DNA of 18,790 nt from Reyranella sp. (GTDB taxonomy: Bacteria > Pseudomonadota > Alphaproteobacteria > Reyranellales > Reyranellaceae): NCBI GenBank assembly GCA_016780605.1, contig JADHLS010000012.1:1-18790 (forward strand), written 5' to 3'. The notes under the pieces were generated by a model, which worked only from the letters and a program-made list of their open reading frames with translations, ran no database searches and had not been told where the DNA came from. Numbering within the stretch: position 1 is the stretch's first letter; each line of letters opens with the position of its first letter. Positions 1-7,776 of this stretch are shown piece after piece. A program made the position numbers and the translations under genes.

Positions 1-1
1 C

Positions 2-418
2 GAAGGACGCTCGAACTACACGCTGCGCCGCCTCATAAGGCTGTGGCTGTCGATGTTCCTGAATTTCTCGGTGATGCCGCTGAGACTCGCGACGATGTTC
101 GGCCTGGGGTTCGGCGCGCTGGGGGCGGTTGCCGCCGTCATCACCATCGTCGAGGCGATCGTCTCCGACAAGCCGCCGCAAGGCTGGGCATCGCTGATGG
201 TGGCGGTGCTGGTGCTGGCCGGCGTGCAGCTCGTGGTGGTCGGGTTGATCGGCGAGTACCTCGGCCGCATGTTCCTCGCCGTCAATCGCAAGCCGCAGTA
301 CCTGGTGCGCGAGGTCTTTCGCAGCGGCGGCGACGGCGGGCTGGACGTCGAGAGGCCCAAGGCCGATACCCGCGCGGCCGGCCAGCCGCACCGCGAACCA
401 ACTGATGGGGACTTGTGA
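2..418 (+). CDS. Glycosyltransferase family 2, membrane C-terminus (5' partial)
   Basis: This is the 3' end of a gene that begins before the window; the frame is open from base 2. The visible 138 residues start in a GRSNYTLRRL-like stretch followed by two hydrophobic helices (roughly residues 15-50 and 65-90 of the fragment), then GEYLGRMF and NRKPQYLVRE and a hydrophilic tail. This is the typical end of polyprenyl-phosphate glycosyltransferases of the GtrB/DPM1 type, which move a sugar from a nucleotide donor to undecaprenyl phosphate on the inner face of the membrane. The catalytic GT-A domain is outside the window, so the donor sugar cannot be told. The stop lies 3 bases before the next ATG, so it is very likely co-transcribed with the small transporter downstream, which could flip the lipid-linked sugar. 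Family assignment is secure; the exact role is inferred. Confidence 0.85.
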   Translation, partial: EGRSNYTLRRLIRLWLSMFLNFSVMPLRLATMFGLGFGALGAVAAVITIVEAIVSDKPPQGWASLMVAVLVLAGVQLVVVGLIGEYLGRMFLAVNRKPQYLVREVFRSGGDGGLDVERPKADTRAAGQPHREPTDGDL

Positions 419-421
419 ACG

Positions 422-754
422 ATGACGATCTACTACGTGGCGCTGGGCATCGGCATCCTGGCCGGTATTGCAGGCCAGATGCTGCTCAAGGCCGGTGCCG
501 ACGCCCCCGATTTCGTGAGCCAGGTGCTGCGGCCCTCGACGCTCGCCGGGCTCGCGCTCTACGGCTCGGCCGCCTTTCTCTACATCGTGGCGTTGCGCAA
601 GATCCCGGTGTCGGTCGCGTTTCCCAGTGTGTCGCTCTCCTATGCAATCGTGGCAGTGCTCGGCCACTTCCTTTTCGGCGAGCCGTTCGGCATCAAGCAG
701 ATCGGCGGCATCGCCCTGATCATGGGCGGCGTCGTTCTGATCAATCAGGGGTGA
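422..754 (+). CDS. Small four-TM EamA/SMR-type transporter (ArnE/F-like)
   Basis: A 110-residue, strongly hydrophobic protein with four predicted helices (about residues 3-22, 36-57, 63-85 and 90-108). Length and layout match the small multidrug resistance/half-EamA group, which works as dimers and includes ArnE/ArnF flippase subunits for undecaprenyl-phosphate-aminoarabinose. A KIPVSVAFP segment in the middle resembles the conserved third region of these proteins. The start ATG lies 3 bases after the stop of the upstream glycosyltransferase, so the two genes form a translationally linked pair. I infer from that pairing that it translocates a polyprenyl-linked sugar or otherwise serves envelope glycan modification. 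Drug efflux, as in EmrE, is the alternative; the membrane-embedded glutamate of EmrE helix 1 is not evident (helix 1 reads GIAGQMLLKAG), which favours the flippase-like reading. Confidence 0.75.
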   Translation: MTIYYVALGIGILAGIAGQMLLKAGADAPDFVSQVLRPSTLAGLALYGSAAFLYIVALRKIPVSVAFPSVSLSYAIVAVLGHFLFGEPFGIKQIGGIALIMGGVVLINQG

Positions 755-776
755 CGGTGTAGCCGTCAGGGGAACA

Positions 777-1640
<864 letters not shown>

Positions 1641-1689
1641 GTTGCTGCCCGCCGGACCATGCGGCAATCTCGCCGCCAATAATCGCTTC

Positions 1690-1695
1690 AGGAGG
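1690..1695 (+). promoter_or_regulatory. Strong Shine-Dalgarno site of the ABC binding protein
   Basis: A perfect AGGAGG lies 5 bases before the ATG at 1701. It is the strongest ribosome site seen in the window, fitting the high output that periplasmic binding proteins need relative to their membrane partners, which here start by overlap. Confidence 0.8.
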
Positions 1696-1700
1696 AAACA

Positions 1701-2741
1701 ATGAACAAGCTGCAGATGCGGCGTCGGACGATTCTGGCTGCAGCCCCGGGGTTGGTGGCGGCGCCCTACGTTGCTCGGGCGCAAGGCGGGACCAAGCCGG
1801 AGAAGACCAAGGTGGTGCTGGCGGTCGGCGGCAAGTCGGCGCTCTACTACCTCTCGGTAACCATTGCCGAGACCAAGGGCTACTTCAAAGAGGCCGGCCT
1901 CGACGTCGAGATCAACGACTTCCAGGGCGGCGCCAAGTCGCTGCAGGCCCTGATGGGCGGCAGTGCCGACGTGGTCGCCGGCGCCTACGAGCACACCATC
2001 CGCATGCAGCAGCGCGGCCAGGACATCGTGGGCTTCGCCCTGATCGGCCGCGGCATGCAACTCGCCATCGGCCTACGCAATGACGTCGCCGCCAAGGTCA
2101 AAGGACCGGCCGACATCAAGGGCATGAAGTTCGGCGTGACGGCGCCCGGCTCGCAGACCCACATGCTGGTCAACAACTGGGCCGCCAAGGGTGGGCTCAA
2201 GCCGACCGATATCGTGGCGATCGGCGTCGGTGCTGGAGCCTCGGTCGTGGCGGCGATCGAGAAGGGCGAGGTCGACGGCGTGTCGCAGTCCGATCCCGCG
2301 GTCACCATTCTCGAGGACAAGAAGCTGATCAAGATCATGGTCGACACCCGGACCATGAAGGGCAACCAGGAACTGTTCGGGGGCGCCTTTCCCGCCGCCT
2401 GCCTCTATGCCCAGCCTGATCTCCTGAAGAAGATGCCGAACACCACACAGGCGCTGGCGGCGGCGATCGTGCGCGCCGACCAGTGGCTGCAGACGGCCGA
2501 TCCCGCGGATGTCGCCAAGTCCGTGCCGGAGGCCTACTTGCTGGGCGACAAGGCGCTCTATGAGAAGGCCTTCGCTGCCGTGCGCGACACGATCTCGCCC
2601 GACGGCCAGATGCCGGCTGGCGGCCCCGAGAACTGCCTGAAATTCCTGGCCGAGGGCGATCCCGCCATCAAGCCGGCCAGCATCAAGCTCGCCGACACGT
2701 GGACCAACGAGTTCGCCGCCCGCGCCGGCAAGCGCAGCTGA
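1701..2741 (+). CDS. ABC transporter substrate-binding protein, NMT1/SsuA-like, Tat-exported
   Basis: A 346-residue periplasmic binding protein. Residues 1-27 are a twin-arginine signal peptide: RRRTIL at 7-12, an Ala-rich hydrophobic stretch, and a likely cut after ARA at 27. The mature part has the NMT1/THI5-like layout of taurine, sulfonate, nitrate and pyrimidine-precursor binders: ETKGYFKEAGLDVE early, GGSADVVAG, then a GPADIKGMKFGV hinge segment and an AAIEKGEVDGVSQSDP segment. Tat export suggests folding before export. The ATG follows a perfect AGGAGG. Its stop overlaps the start of the ATPase gene by one base (TGATG). The ligand cannot be read from sequence. Two enoyl-CoA hydratase-family genes flank the importer, so an organic acid destined for CoA activation is a reasonable guess, but only that. 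Confidence 0.9.
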   Translation: MNKLQMRRRTILAAAPGLVAAPYVARAQGGTKPEKTKVVLAVGGKSALYYLSVTIAETKGYFKEAGLDVEINDFQGGAKSLQALMGGSADVVAGAYEHTIRMQQRGQDIVGFALIGRGMQLAIGLRNDVAAKVKGPADIKGMKFGVTAPGSQTHMLVNNWAAKGGLKPTDIVAIGVGAGASVVAAIEKGEVDGVSQSDPAVTILEDKKLIKIMVDTRTMKGNQELFGGAFPAACLYAQPDLLKKMPNTTQALAAAIVRADQWLQTADPADVAKSVPEAYLLGDKALYEKAFAAVRDTISPDGQMPAGGPENCLKFLAEGDPAIKPASIKLADTWTNEFAARAGKRS

Positions 2742-3562
2742 TGAGCGTCGGCGTCCCGGCGCTCGCGCTGGAGAAAATTACTTGTCGCTTCGCCGCCCGT
2801 GACGGCGGCGAGGCCTATACCGCCGTCGCCGATGCCTCGCTCACCGTTGCCAAGGGCGAGTTCGTGTCGGTCGTGGGACCGACCGGCTGCGGCAAGTCGA
2901 CGTTGCTCAATATCGCGGCCGGGCTGCTCGCACCCTCGCAAGGAACGGTGTCGGTGTTCGGCGATCGGCTGATCGCCGAGAACGGCGTCAACCGGCGTGC
3001 CGGCTACATGTTCCAAGCCGATGCGCTGATGCCGTGGCGGACTGGCCTCGACAATGTGATCGCGGGCCTCGAGTTCAGGGGCGTGCCGCGCAGCGAAGCC
3101 GTGATGCAGGGCGAGGCATGGCTTCGTCGTGTCGGCCTGTCGGGCTTCGGCGATCGCTATCCGCACCAGATGTCGGGCGGCATGCGCAAGCGGCTGGCCC
3201 TGGCCCAGACGTTGATCCTGAGCCCCGACATCCTGCTGATGGACGAGCCGTTTTCGGCGCTCGACGTGCAGACGCGCCAGCTCATGGAGAACGAGCTTTT
3301 AGCGCTGTGGGCGGAAGACAAGAAATCCGTGCTGTTCATCACCCACGATCTCGAGGAGGCGATCGCGCTCTCCGATCGCGTTGTCGTCCTGTCGGCCGGA
3401 CCGGCGACCCGCCCGATCGGGGATTTCAAGGTCGACCTGCCCCGGCCGCGCGATGTGTCGGAGATCCGCATGACGCCGGGTTTCCTGGCGCTGCATCGCG
3501 AGATCTGGGCGGCGATGAAAGAGGAGGTGCTGAAAGCCTACGCAGCGCAGAAGGCGGCATGA
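2741..3562 (+). CDS. ABC transporter ATP-binding protein (SsuB/TauB-like)
   Basis: A 273-residue ATPase with the full motif set: Walker A GPTGCGKST (46-54), Q-loop at FQ (91-92) followed by DALMPWRTGLDNV, signature MSGGMRKR (144-151), Walker B ILLMDEPFSALD (164-175), and H-loop ITHD (200-203) followed by LEEAIALSDRVVVL. The DALMPWRT and THDLEEA patterns are typical of the nitrate/sulfonate/taurine importer subfamily. It energises uptake together with the Tat-exported binding protein before it and the permease after it. The ATG at 2741 was chosen because it overlaps the upstream stop in TGATG; a start further upstream in the same frame would run into the binding-protein gene. The 3' end overlaps the permease start by 4 bases (ATGA). 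Confidence 0.95.
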   Translation: MSVGVPALALEKITCRFAARDGGEAYTAVADASLTVAKGEFVSVVGPTGCGKSTLLNIAAGLLAPSQGTVSVFGDRLIAENGVNRRAGYMFQADALMPWRTGLDNVIAGLEFRGVPRSEAVMQGEAWLRRVGLSGFGDRYPHQMSGGMRKRLALAQTLILSPDILLMDEPFSALDVQTRQLMENELLALWAEDKKSVLFITHDLEEAIALSDRVVVLSAGPATRPIGDFKVDLPRPRDVSEIRMTPGFLALHREIWAAMKEEVLKAYAAQKAA

Positions 3563-4359
3563 CGAGATTGCGAGCGCTTCAGATTCTGGTCGTCTGCCTG
3601 CTCGTGGTATTCTGGTACGTCATGACGGCGCCCGGGCTCATCCCGCCGTTCTACTTCGACAAGGCCAACCGAGCGGCCTTCTTCTTCGGCGAGCCGCAGA
3701 AGGTCTTCTGGGTCATCGTCGACTGGTTCGCGACCGGAGAGATCTTCGGCCATCTCGCCATCACCTTGCTCGAGACGGCGTTGGGCTTCCTGATCGGCGC
3801 GGCAGTCGGACTGGTGATCGGCTTGTGGCTGGCGCTGTCGCCCACGGCCTCTGCGGTGATGGATCCCTACATCAAAGGCTTCAACTCCATGCCGCGCGTC
3901 GTGCTGGCGCCGATCTTCGCGGTGTGGTTCGGACTCGGCATCTGGTCGAAGGTGGCGCTGGGCGTCACCCTGGTGTTCTTCGTAGTGTTCTTCAACGTCT
4001 ACCAGGGCGTGCGCGAGGTCAGCCCCAACCTGATCGCCAATGCCCGCATGCTGGGCGCCTCGCGCCGTCAGCTGTTGCGCTCGATCTATCTGCCGTCGGC
4101 CATGAGCTGGGTGTTCGCGAGCCTGCACAATGCCGTGGGCCTGGCGTTCGTCGGCGCCGTGGTCGGCGAGTATCTCGGCTCATCGCGCGGCGTCGGCTAT
4201 CTCATCCTGCAGGCCGAAGGCACCTTCGACATCAACACGGTGTTCGCGGGCATCCTGGTGCTGACCGCCTTCGCGCTGGCGCTCGACGCCGCGGTGGGCG
4301 CGGTCGAGCGCCGCCTGATGACCTGGCAGCCGCGGGCCAGCGAGACGGAAAAGGTTTAG
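3559..4359 (+). CDS. ABC transporter permease (SsuC/TauC-like)
   Basis: A 266-residue inner-membrane protein with about six hydrophobic segments. It carries the binding-protein-dependent permease EAA loop, read here as NARMLGASRRQLLRSIYLP (161-179), which docks on the ATPase. DPYIKGFNSMPRVVLAPIF and AVWFGLG are typical of the nitrate/sulfonate/taurine permease group. The start overlaps the ATPase stop in ATGA, so the three genes are translationally coupled. The stop is followed at once by the REP-like palindrome, which probably ends or protects the transcript. The stretch between the first and second helix (about 25-50, rich in Phe) is longer than in short homologues. Family assignment is secure, substrate unknown. 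Confidence 0.93.
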   Translation: MTRLRALQILVVCLLVVFWYVMTAPGLIPPFYFDKANRAAFFFGEPQKVFWVIVDWFATGEIFGHLAITLLETALGFLIGAAVGLVIGLWLALSPTASAVMDPYIKGFNSMPRVVLAPIFAVWFGLGIWSKVALGVTLVFFVVFFNVYQGVREVSPNLIANARMLGASRRQLLRSIYLPSAMSWVFASLHNAVGLAFVGAVVGEYLGSSRGVGYLILQAEGTFDINTVFAGILVLTAFALALDAAVGAVERRLMTWQPRASETEKV

Positions 4360-4509
4360 GTCTTGCCGGACCGCGGGCCTCCAGGCCCGCTCATGCCATG
4401 CCCTTCCGGACCGCCTGCTTCCAGCCGGCATCATTAATCATAAGCCGGCCGGAAGCCGGCGGTCCGAAAGAATCATGAGCGGGCCTGGAGGCCCGCGGTC
4501 CGGCAAGAC
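4360..4509. repeat. 150-bp nested palindrome of four REP-like units (REPIN-like)
   Basis: Outer arms 4360-4395 and 4474-4509 are perfect 36-bp inverted repeats. Inside them, 4403-4429 and 4444-4470 are 27-bp arms with three mismatches around a 14-base AT-rich loop (4430-4443). All four arms share the head GGACCGC (4368-4374, 4408-4414 on +; 4459-4465, 4495-4501 on -), and the two plus-strand heads are exactly 40 bp apart. Each head is followed by its own small hairpin; the clearest is GCGGGCCT-CC-AGGCCCGC at 4373-4390. This is the build of REP sequences placed head-to-tail and inverted. It fills the whole gap between two convergent genes, so it may also stop transcription from both sides. Family membership and genome copy number are inferred. 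Confidence 0.85.
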
Positions 4510-5336
4510 TACTTCCCGGTAAACCGCGCCGCGCGCTTCTCCAGGAAATGCGCCACGCCTTCCTTGAAGTCGGCGGTCAGAAAGGACAGCTCCATCTCGT
4601 GGTTGGCCTGGGTCGTGGCCTCGGCCAGGGTCTGGAACTCCGCCTCCCAGATCTGCCGCTTCATGACGGCGACCGAGCGCGGCGAGACGGTGTTGGCCAG
4701 CAGTGCGGCATAGGCCCTGGTTTCGGACGTCAGCTTGTCGTCAGGGATCACGCGGCTCACCAGCCCGAGGGACAGCGCCTCGGGCGCGCGGAACTTGCGG
4801 GCCGAGCACAGGAGATCCATCGCCGCCGGCAGGCCGACCAGACGCGGCAACAGCCAACTGACGCCGTGCTCGGCAATCAGGCCACGCTGGGCGAAGGCCG
4901 TCGTGAACACCGCCGATTGCGCGGCGAAGCGCAGATCGGCATAGAGCGAGATGACGAAGCCCAGCCCGGCCGCCGGCCCGTTGATCGCAGCGATGATGAA
5001 TTTCGGGATGGCCGGGAAGTACGAGTAGCTCATCTTGAATTCAGGCAGTGTGCTGGCGCCTTCCAGGGCCGGCGTCGCCTTGGTCGAGCGGTCGGCAATC
5101 GCGCTGCCGCCGGCGCCGATCGCCTGCAGGCCGCCCATATCGGCGCCGGCGCAGAAACCGCGGCCGGCACCTGTGAGAATGATCACACGGACCTCAGGAT
5201 CGGCCCCTGCCGTGTGCATGGCGTCCTTGAGGTCGACATGCATCTGACGGGTCCAGGCGTTCAGTTTATCCGGGCGGTTGAGGGTAATTGTACAAATTCT
5301 ATCGGCGACGTCGTACAGCACCGTTTCATACGCCAT
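4509..5336 (-). CDS. Enoyl-CoA hydratase/isomerase family protein (second copy)
   Basis: A 275-residue crotonase-fold protein related to the gene at 777-1640. ITLNRPDKLNAW (17-28), GRGFCAGADM (58-67) and NGPAAGLG (119-126) give the fold and oxyanion hole. As in the other copy, the usual first catalytic Glu is not found; Glu156 sits in RGLIAEHGVSWLLPRLVG. The usual second Glu appears as Asp173 or is missing. I chose the ATG at 5336 because it has an AGGGGA ribosome site 6 bases upstream and the protein from there begins like the family (MAYETVLYDV). An open extension upstream to 5675 would add about 113 residues with no family likeness and would overlap the divergent MaoC gene. The stop abuts the REP-like palindrome. 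It probably works with the MaoC hydratase in acyl-CoA turnover. Confidence 0.9.
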   Translation of the reverse strand: MAYETVLYDVADRICTITLNRPDKLNAWTRQMHVDLKDAMHTAGADPEVRVIILTGAGRGFCAGADMGGLQAIGAGGSAIADRSTKATPALEGASTLPEFKMSYSYFPAIPKFIIAAINGPAAGLGFVISLYADLRFAAQSAVFTTAFAQRGLIAEHGVSWLLPRLVGLPAAMDLLCSARKFRAPEALSLGLVSRVIPDDKLTSETRAYAALLANTVSPRSVAVMKRQIWEAEFQTLAEATTQANHEMELSFLTADFKEGVAHFLEKRAARFTGK

Positions 5337-5395
5337 CCGGGCTCCCCTCATGTGCATTCTTGTGGAGTGCATGATGGGCAAAAGCACGCGACGAT

Positions 5396-5434
5396 ACAAA
5401 TGGGACCCAATCGCAACAAATGGCACCCGATTGG
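5396..5434. promoter_or_regulatory. Tandem repeat with overlapping inverted repeat, candidate operator
   Basis: In the 238-bp gap between divergent genes, ACAAATGGGACCCAAT (5396-5411) recurs as ACAAATGGCACCCGAT (5416-5431), 14 of 16 bases equal and offset by 20 bp, about two helical turns. The pair also holds a 7-bp inverted repeat CCAATCG (5407-5413) / CGATTGG (5428-5434). It lies 60 bp before the enoyl-CoA hydratase start and about 140 bp before maoC, so one regulator could serve both. No regulator gene is in the neighbourhood. Function is inferred from position and symmetry alone. Confidence 0.45.
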
Positions 5435-5505
5435 AGGTCGGCGTCGGGCGCCACTGCACTATGATCGCACCGCGGGCATGGGGGTTCTCTGGGGGATAGA
5501 GAGTT

Positions 5506-5515
5506 GTCCGCGGAC
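5506..5515. promoter_or_regulatory. Perfect 10-bp palindrome upstream of maoC-type gene
   Basis: GTCCGCGGAC reads the same on both strands and ends 59 bp before the ATG at 5575. It may be an operator half-turn site for the hydratase gene. In GC-rich DNA a 10-bp palindrome can occur by chance, so support is weak. The rest of the gap 5437-5574 shows no convincing promoter: TTGTCC (5504) and TATCTT (5530) are 20 bp apart, too far for a normal sigma-70 pair. Confidence 0.25.
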
Positions 5516-5574
5516 CAGGCGTTTCATGGTATCTTGCAAAGACAAGGCATAAAGCACTGCCGAGGTTAGGGAAA

Positions 5575-6042
5575 ATGGCCAAGAGGGAACCCGCCCACCC
5601 GAACGAAATGCACAAATATGTGGGCCAGGAAATTGGGGTCAGCGACTGGGTCGAGGTTTCACAGCACAGGATCAATCAGTTCGCGGAAGCGACGGGCGAT
5701 CACCAGTGGATTCATGTCGACGTCGAGCGAGCCAAGAAGGACATGCCGGGCGGCAAGACGATCGCCCACGGCTACCTGACGCTGTCGCTCATACCGATGC
5801 TCAGTCACCAGATCTCGCACATCAACAACGTGCGCAACGGAATCAACTACGGCTGCAACAAGGTGCGCTTCACCAGTCCCGTACCGGCCGGGTCGCGCGT
5901 GCGCGCGCGCACCAAGCTGCTGGCGGCCGATGCGATGGATAAGGGCGGCGTTCGGCTCACCAATCAGGTGACGATCGAGGTCGAGGGCCAGGAGCGTCCG
6001 GCCTGCGTCGCCGAAACCATGTCCATCGTCTACGGCGCGTGA
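5575..6042 (+). CDS. MaoC-like (R)-specific enoyl-CoA hydratase, NodN-type
   Basis: A 155-residue single hot-dog protein. The hydratase-2 motif is plain: FAEATGDHQWIHVDVERA (36-53) with the catalytic dyad Asp42 and His47, followed by GGKTIAHGYLTLSL (59-72), which is also conserved. Proteins of this size and pattern (NodN/MaoC group) add water to trans-2-enoyl-CoA to give (R)-3-hydroxyacyl-CoA. The ATG at 5575 is preceded by a GGTTAGGG ribosome-like stretch. It is divergent from an enoyl-CoA hydratase-family gene and only 10 bases before a ChaC-type gene, so the latter is probably on the same transcript. The acyl chain it prefers cannot be told from the sequence. Confidence 0.92.
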   Translation: MAKREPAHPNEMHKYVGQEIGVSDWVEVSQHRINQFAEATGDHQWIHVDVERAKKDMPGGKTIAHGYLTLSLIPMLSHQISHINNVRNGINYGCNKVRFTSPVPAGSRVRARTKLLAADAMDKGGVRLTNQVTIEVEGQERPACVAETMSIVYGA

Positions 6043-6052
6043 GGGGCGGGGC

Positions 6053-6772
6053 GTGCTGAAGCGCGAGGACCTCACGTCCGAGAACATCGACCAGATCGTG
6101 GCGGAGGCGCGCAAGGCCGGATACGACTTCTTCCTGTCATCCGAGCAGCGCGAGGCAAGGCTCAAGCAGGCGATGCACCGCTACCGACCGGGCGAGGAGG
6201 TGTGGGTCTTCGCCTACGGCTCGCTGATGTGGAATCCGGCCATCGAGTTCGCAGAGGCGCAGCCCTCCAGGGTCGACGGCTGGCGGCGCTCGTTCTGCTT
6301 CTGGCTGCCGATGGGCCGCGGAACGCCGGAGCTGCCGGGACTGATGCTGGCGCTCGAGCGCGGCGGGGCGTGCGAAGGCATTGCCTATCGGCTGTCGCCC
6401 GAGCAGGTAGAGAGCGAGCTTGCGCTGCTGTGGAATCGCGAGATGTTGGCCGGCGTCTACCAGGCGCAATGGGTGCCGACGCAGCTGCGTGACGGCCGCA
6501 CCGTGACCGCCGTGACCTTCGTGATCGATACCGCGCACTGCCAGTATTGCGGCGACCTGCCGATCGAGCGCAAGGCGCATCACATCGCTTTCGCCGAGGG
6601 CCGCCGCGGCGCCTGCCGCGACTATCTCGCGAACACCGCGGCACACGCACGCGCCATGCACATCCACGATCCCTACATCGAGGAGCTGGTCGAGCGGGTG
6701 TCGGCGTTGCGCGACGGCAGCTACACCATCCCGACCGTGCAGGACGACGGCGAGGCAGTCGGCGAAGCCTGA
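6053..6772 (+). CDS. ChaC-type glutathione gamma-glutamylcyclotransferase
   Basis: A 239-residue protein starting at GTG 6053 after a GAGGGGCGGG ribosome site. VWVFAYGSLMWNP (50-62) is the family signature that binds the gamma-glutamyl group, and the catalytic Glu is expected to be Glu130 in LLWNREM. RSFCFWLPMGRG and ERGGACEGIAYRL also match ChaC. Such enzymes split glutathione into 5-oxoproline and Cys-Gly in the cytosol. The N-terminal 45 residues are charged and helical, as in alphaproteobacterial ChaC proteins. It lies 10 bases after the MaoC-type gene and is probably its operon partner, though no clear link in function is seen. A general gamma-glutamyl-peptide activity cannot be ruled out. 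Confidence 0.9.
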   Translation: MLKREDLTSENIDQIVAEARKAGYDFFLSSEQREARLKQAMHRYRPGEEVWVFAYGSLMWNPAIEFAEAQPSRVDGWRRSFCFWLPMGRGTPELPGLMLALERGGACEGIAYRLSPEQVESELALLWNREMLAGVYQAQWVPTQLRDGRTVTAVTFVIDTAHCQYCGDLPIERKAHHIAFAEGRRGACRDYLANTAAHARAMHIHDPYIEELVERVSALRDGSYTIPTVQDDGEAVGEA

Positions 6773-6779
6773 AGGCTGC

Positions 6780-6794
6780 TTTTCGAAACGAAAA
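6780..6794. promoter_or_regulatory. Palindrome TTTTCG-AAA-CGAAAA upstream of DMT permease
   Basis: A 6-bp perfect inverted repeat with a 3-base centre lies just after the chaC-type stop and 46 bp before the permease start. It is AT-rich against a GC-rich background, which makes it stand out. A regulator site for the permease is the simplest reading. It has no following T-run on the plus strand, so it is a poor terminator. Confidence 0.3.
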
Positions 6795-6824
6795 TGCGGT
6801 GACGCGTGCAGCGTTGCAGACGGC

Positions 6825-6837
6825 GTGACATAGTCAC
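6825..6837. promoter_or_regulatory. Palindrome GTGAC-ATA-GTCAC directly before DMT permease start
   Basis: A perfect 5-bp inverted repeat with a 3-base centre ends 3 bases before the GTG start of the permease, where a ribosome site would be expected and none is seen. It could be an operator or part of a short leader. Basis is symmetry and position only. Confidence 0.3.
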
Positions 6838-6840
6838 AAC

Positions 6841-7767
6841 GTGTCTTCTCTCGTCGCTCGCTGGCTGGCGCTGTCGCCCAATCTGCGCGGAATTCTCTGG
6901 GTCGCCCTGTCGGGAGTAGTGTTCGCGCTGCTGAACGTCTTCACGCTGATCCCCGCGCAACATCTCAATTCCATCGTCATGGCGTTCCTGCGCTATCTGT
7001 TCGGCGCCATGTTCCTGCTACCGATCGTGTTGCGGCTGGGCCTTTATCGATCGCTGCGCACCAATCGGCTGGGGCTGCACGTCTCGCGTGGCGCCATCCA
7101 TACCGTGGGCATGATGTTGTGGTTCGTGGCCCTACCGCTCACGACACTGGCCGAGATCACCGCGCTCGGCTTCACCGGCCCGATCTTCGTCACCATCGGC
7201 GCCGCGCTGTTCCTGCGCGAGGACGTGCGGCTGCGCCGATGGCTTGCCGTCATCGTGGGCTTCATCGGCGCCATGATCATCATCCGGCCGGGCTTCTCGG
7301 CGCTGCATCTCGGCGTCATCTGCGTCCTGATCTCGACGCCGATCTTCTCGGCCTCGAACCTGATCTCCAAGGCGCTGGCCAGGACCGATTCGGCCAACAC
7401 CATCGTGATCTGGCAGAACCTGGTAATCGTGATCTGCGCCGCGCCGCTTGCCATCTGGTTCTGGCAGACGCCGGCCTGGACGGACCTGCTGTGGTTCCTG
7501 GCGGCGGGCCTTTGCGGCACGGTTGGCCACATCTGCCAGCAGCGCGGCTATCAGCTGGCCGACATCACGCTGCTGCAGCCGATCGGCTTCCTGTCCCTGA
7601 TCTGGAACACGCTCCTGGGTTACTTCCTGTTCTTCCAGACGCCCGACGCCTGGACCTTCGTCGGCGCGGCGGTGATCTTCGGCAGCGCCATGTACATCTC
7701 ACACCGCGAGGCGGTGCGGCGGGCGCAGGTCAAGTCAGCGGGTTCGCAGGCAGGGCCGCAGTCCTAG
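6841..7767 (+). CDS. EamA/DMT-family permease, ten TM segments
   Basis: A 308-residue membrane protein with two EamA repeats (about residues 15-150 and 165-290) and roughly ten helices, the normal layout of drug/metabolite transporters. AEITALGFTGPIFVTIGAALFLRE (split here as two parts of one conserved helix region), GFIGAMIIIRPG and LLQPIGFLSLIWN are typical marks. It starts at GTG 6841 with no clear ribosome site. Substrates in this family include amino acids and other metabolites and cannot be inferred. It is followed after only 9 bases by the convergent moaA gene. Two short palindromes lie in the 68-bp gap upstream, suggesting its own control rather than read-through from the chaC-type gene. 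Confidence 0.88.
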   Translation: MSSLVARWLALSPNLRGILWVALSGVVFALLNVFTLIPAQHLNSIVMAFLRYLFGAMFLLPIVLRLGLYRSLRTNRLGLHVSRGAIHTVGMMLWFVALPLTTLAEITALGFTGPIFVTIGAALFLREDVRLRRWLAVIVGFIGAMIIIRPGFSALHLGVICVLISTPIFSASNLISKALARTDSANTIVIWQNLVIVICAAPLAIWFWQTPAWTDLLWFLAAGLCGTVGHICQQRGYQLADITLLQPIGFLSLIWNTLLGYFLFFQTPDAWTFVGAAVIFGSAMYISHREAVRRAQVKSAGSQAGPQS

Positions 7768-7776
7768 ACGTCCTGT

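Noticed and set aside
5504..5535. TTGTCC and TATCTT as a sigma-70 promoter for the MaoC-type gene.
   Set aside because: The spacer is 20 bp, outside the normal 16-18 range.
5337..5675. Long N-terminal extension of the second crotonase-family gene.
   Set aside because: It would overlap the divergent MaoC-type gene and cover the repeat-bearing regulatory gap; the ribosome site and family start are at 5336.
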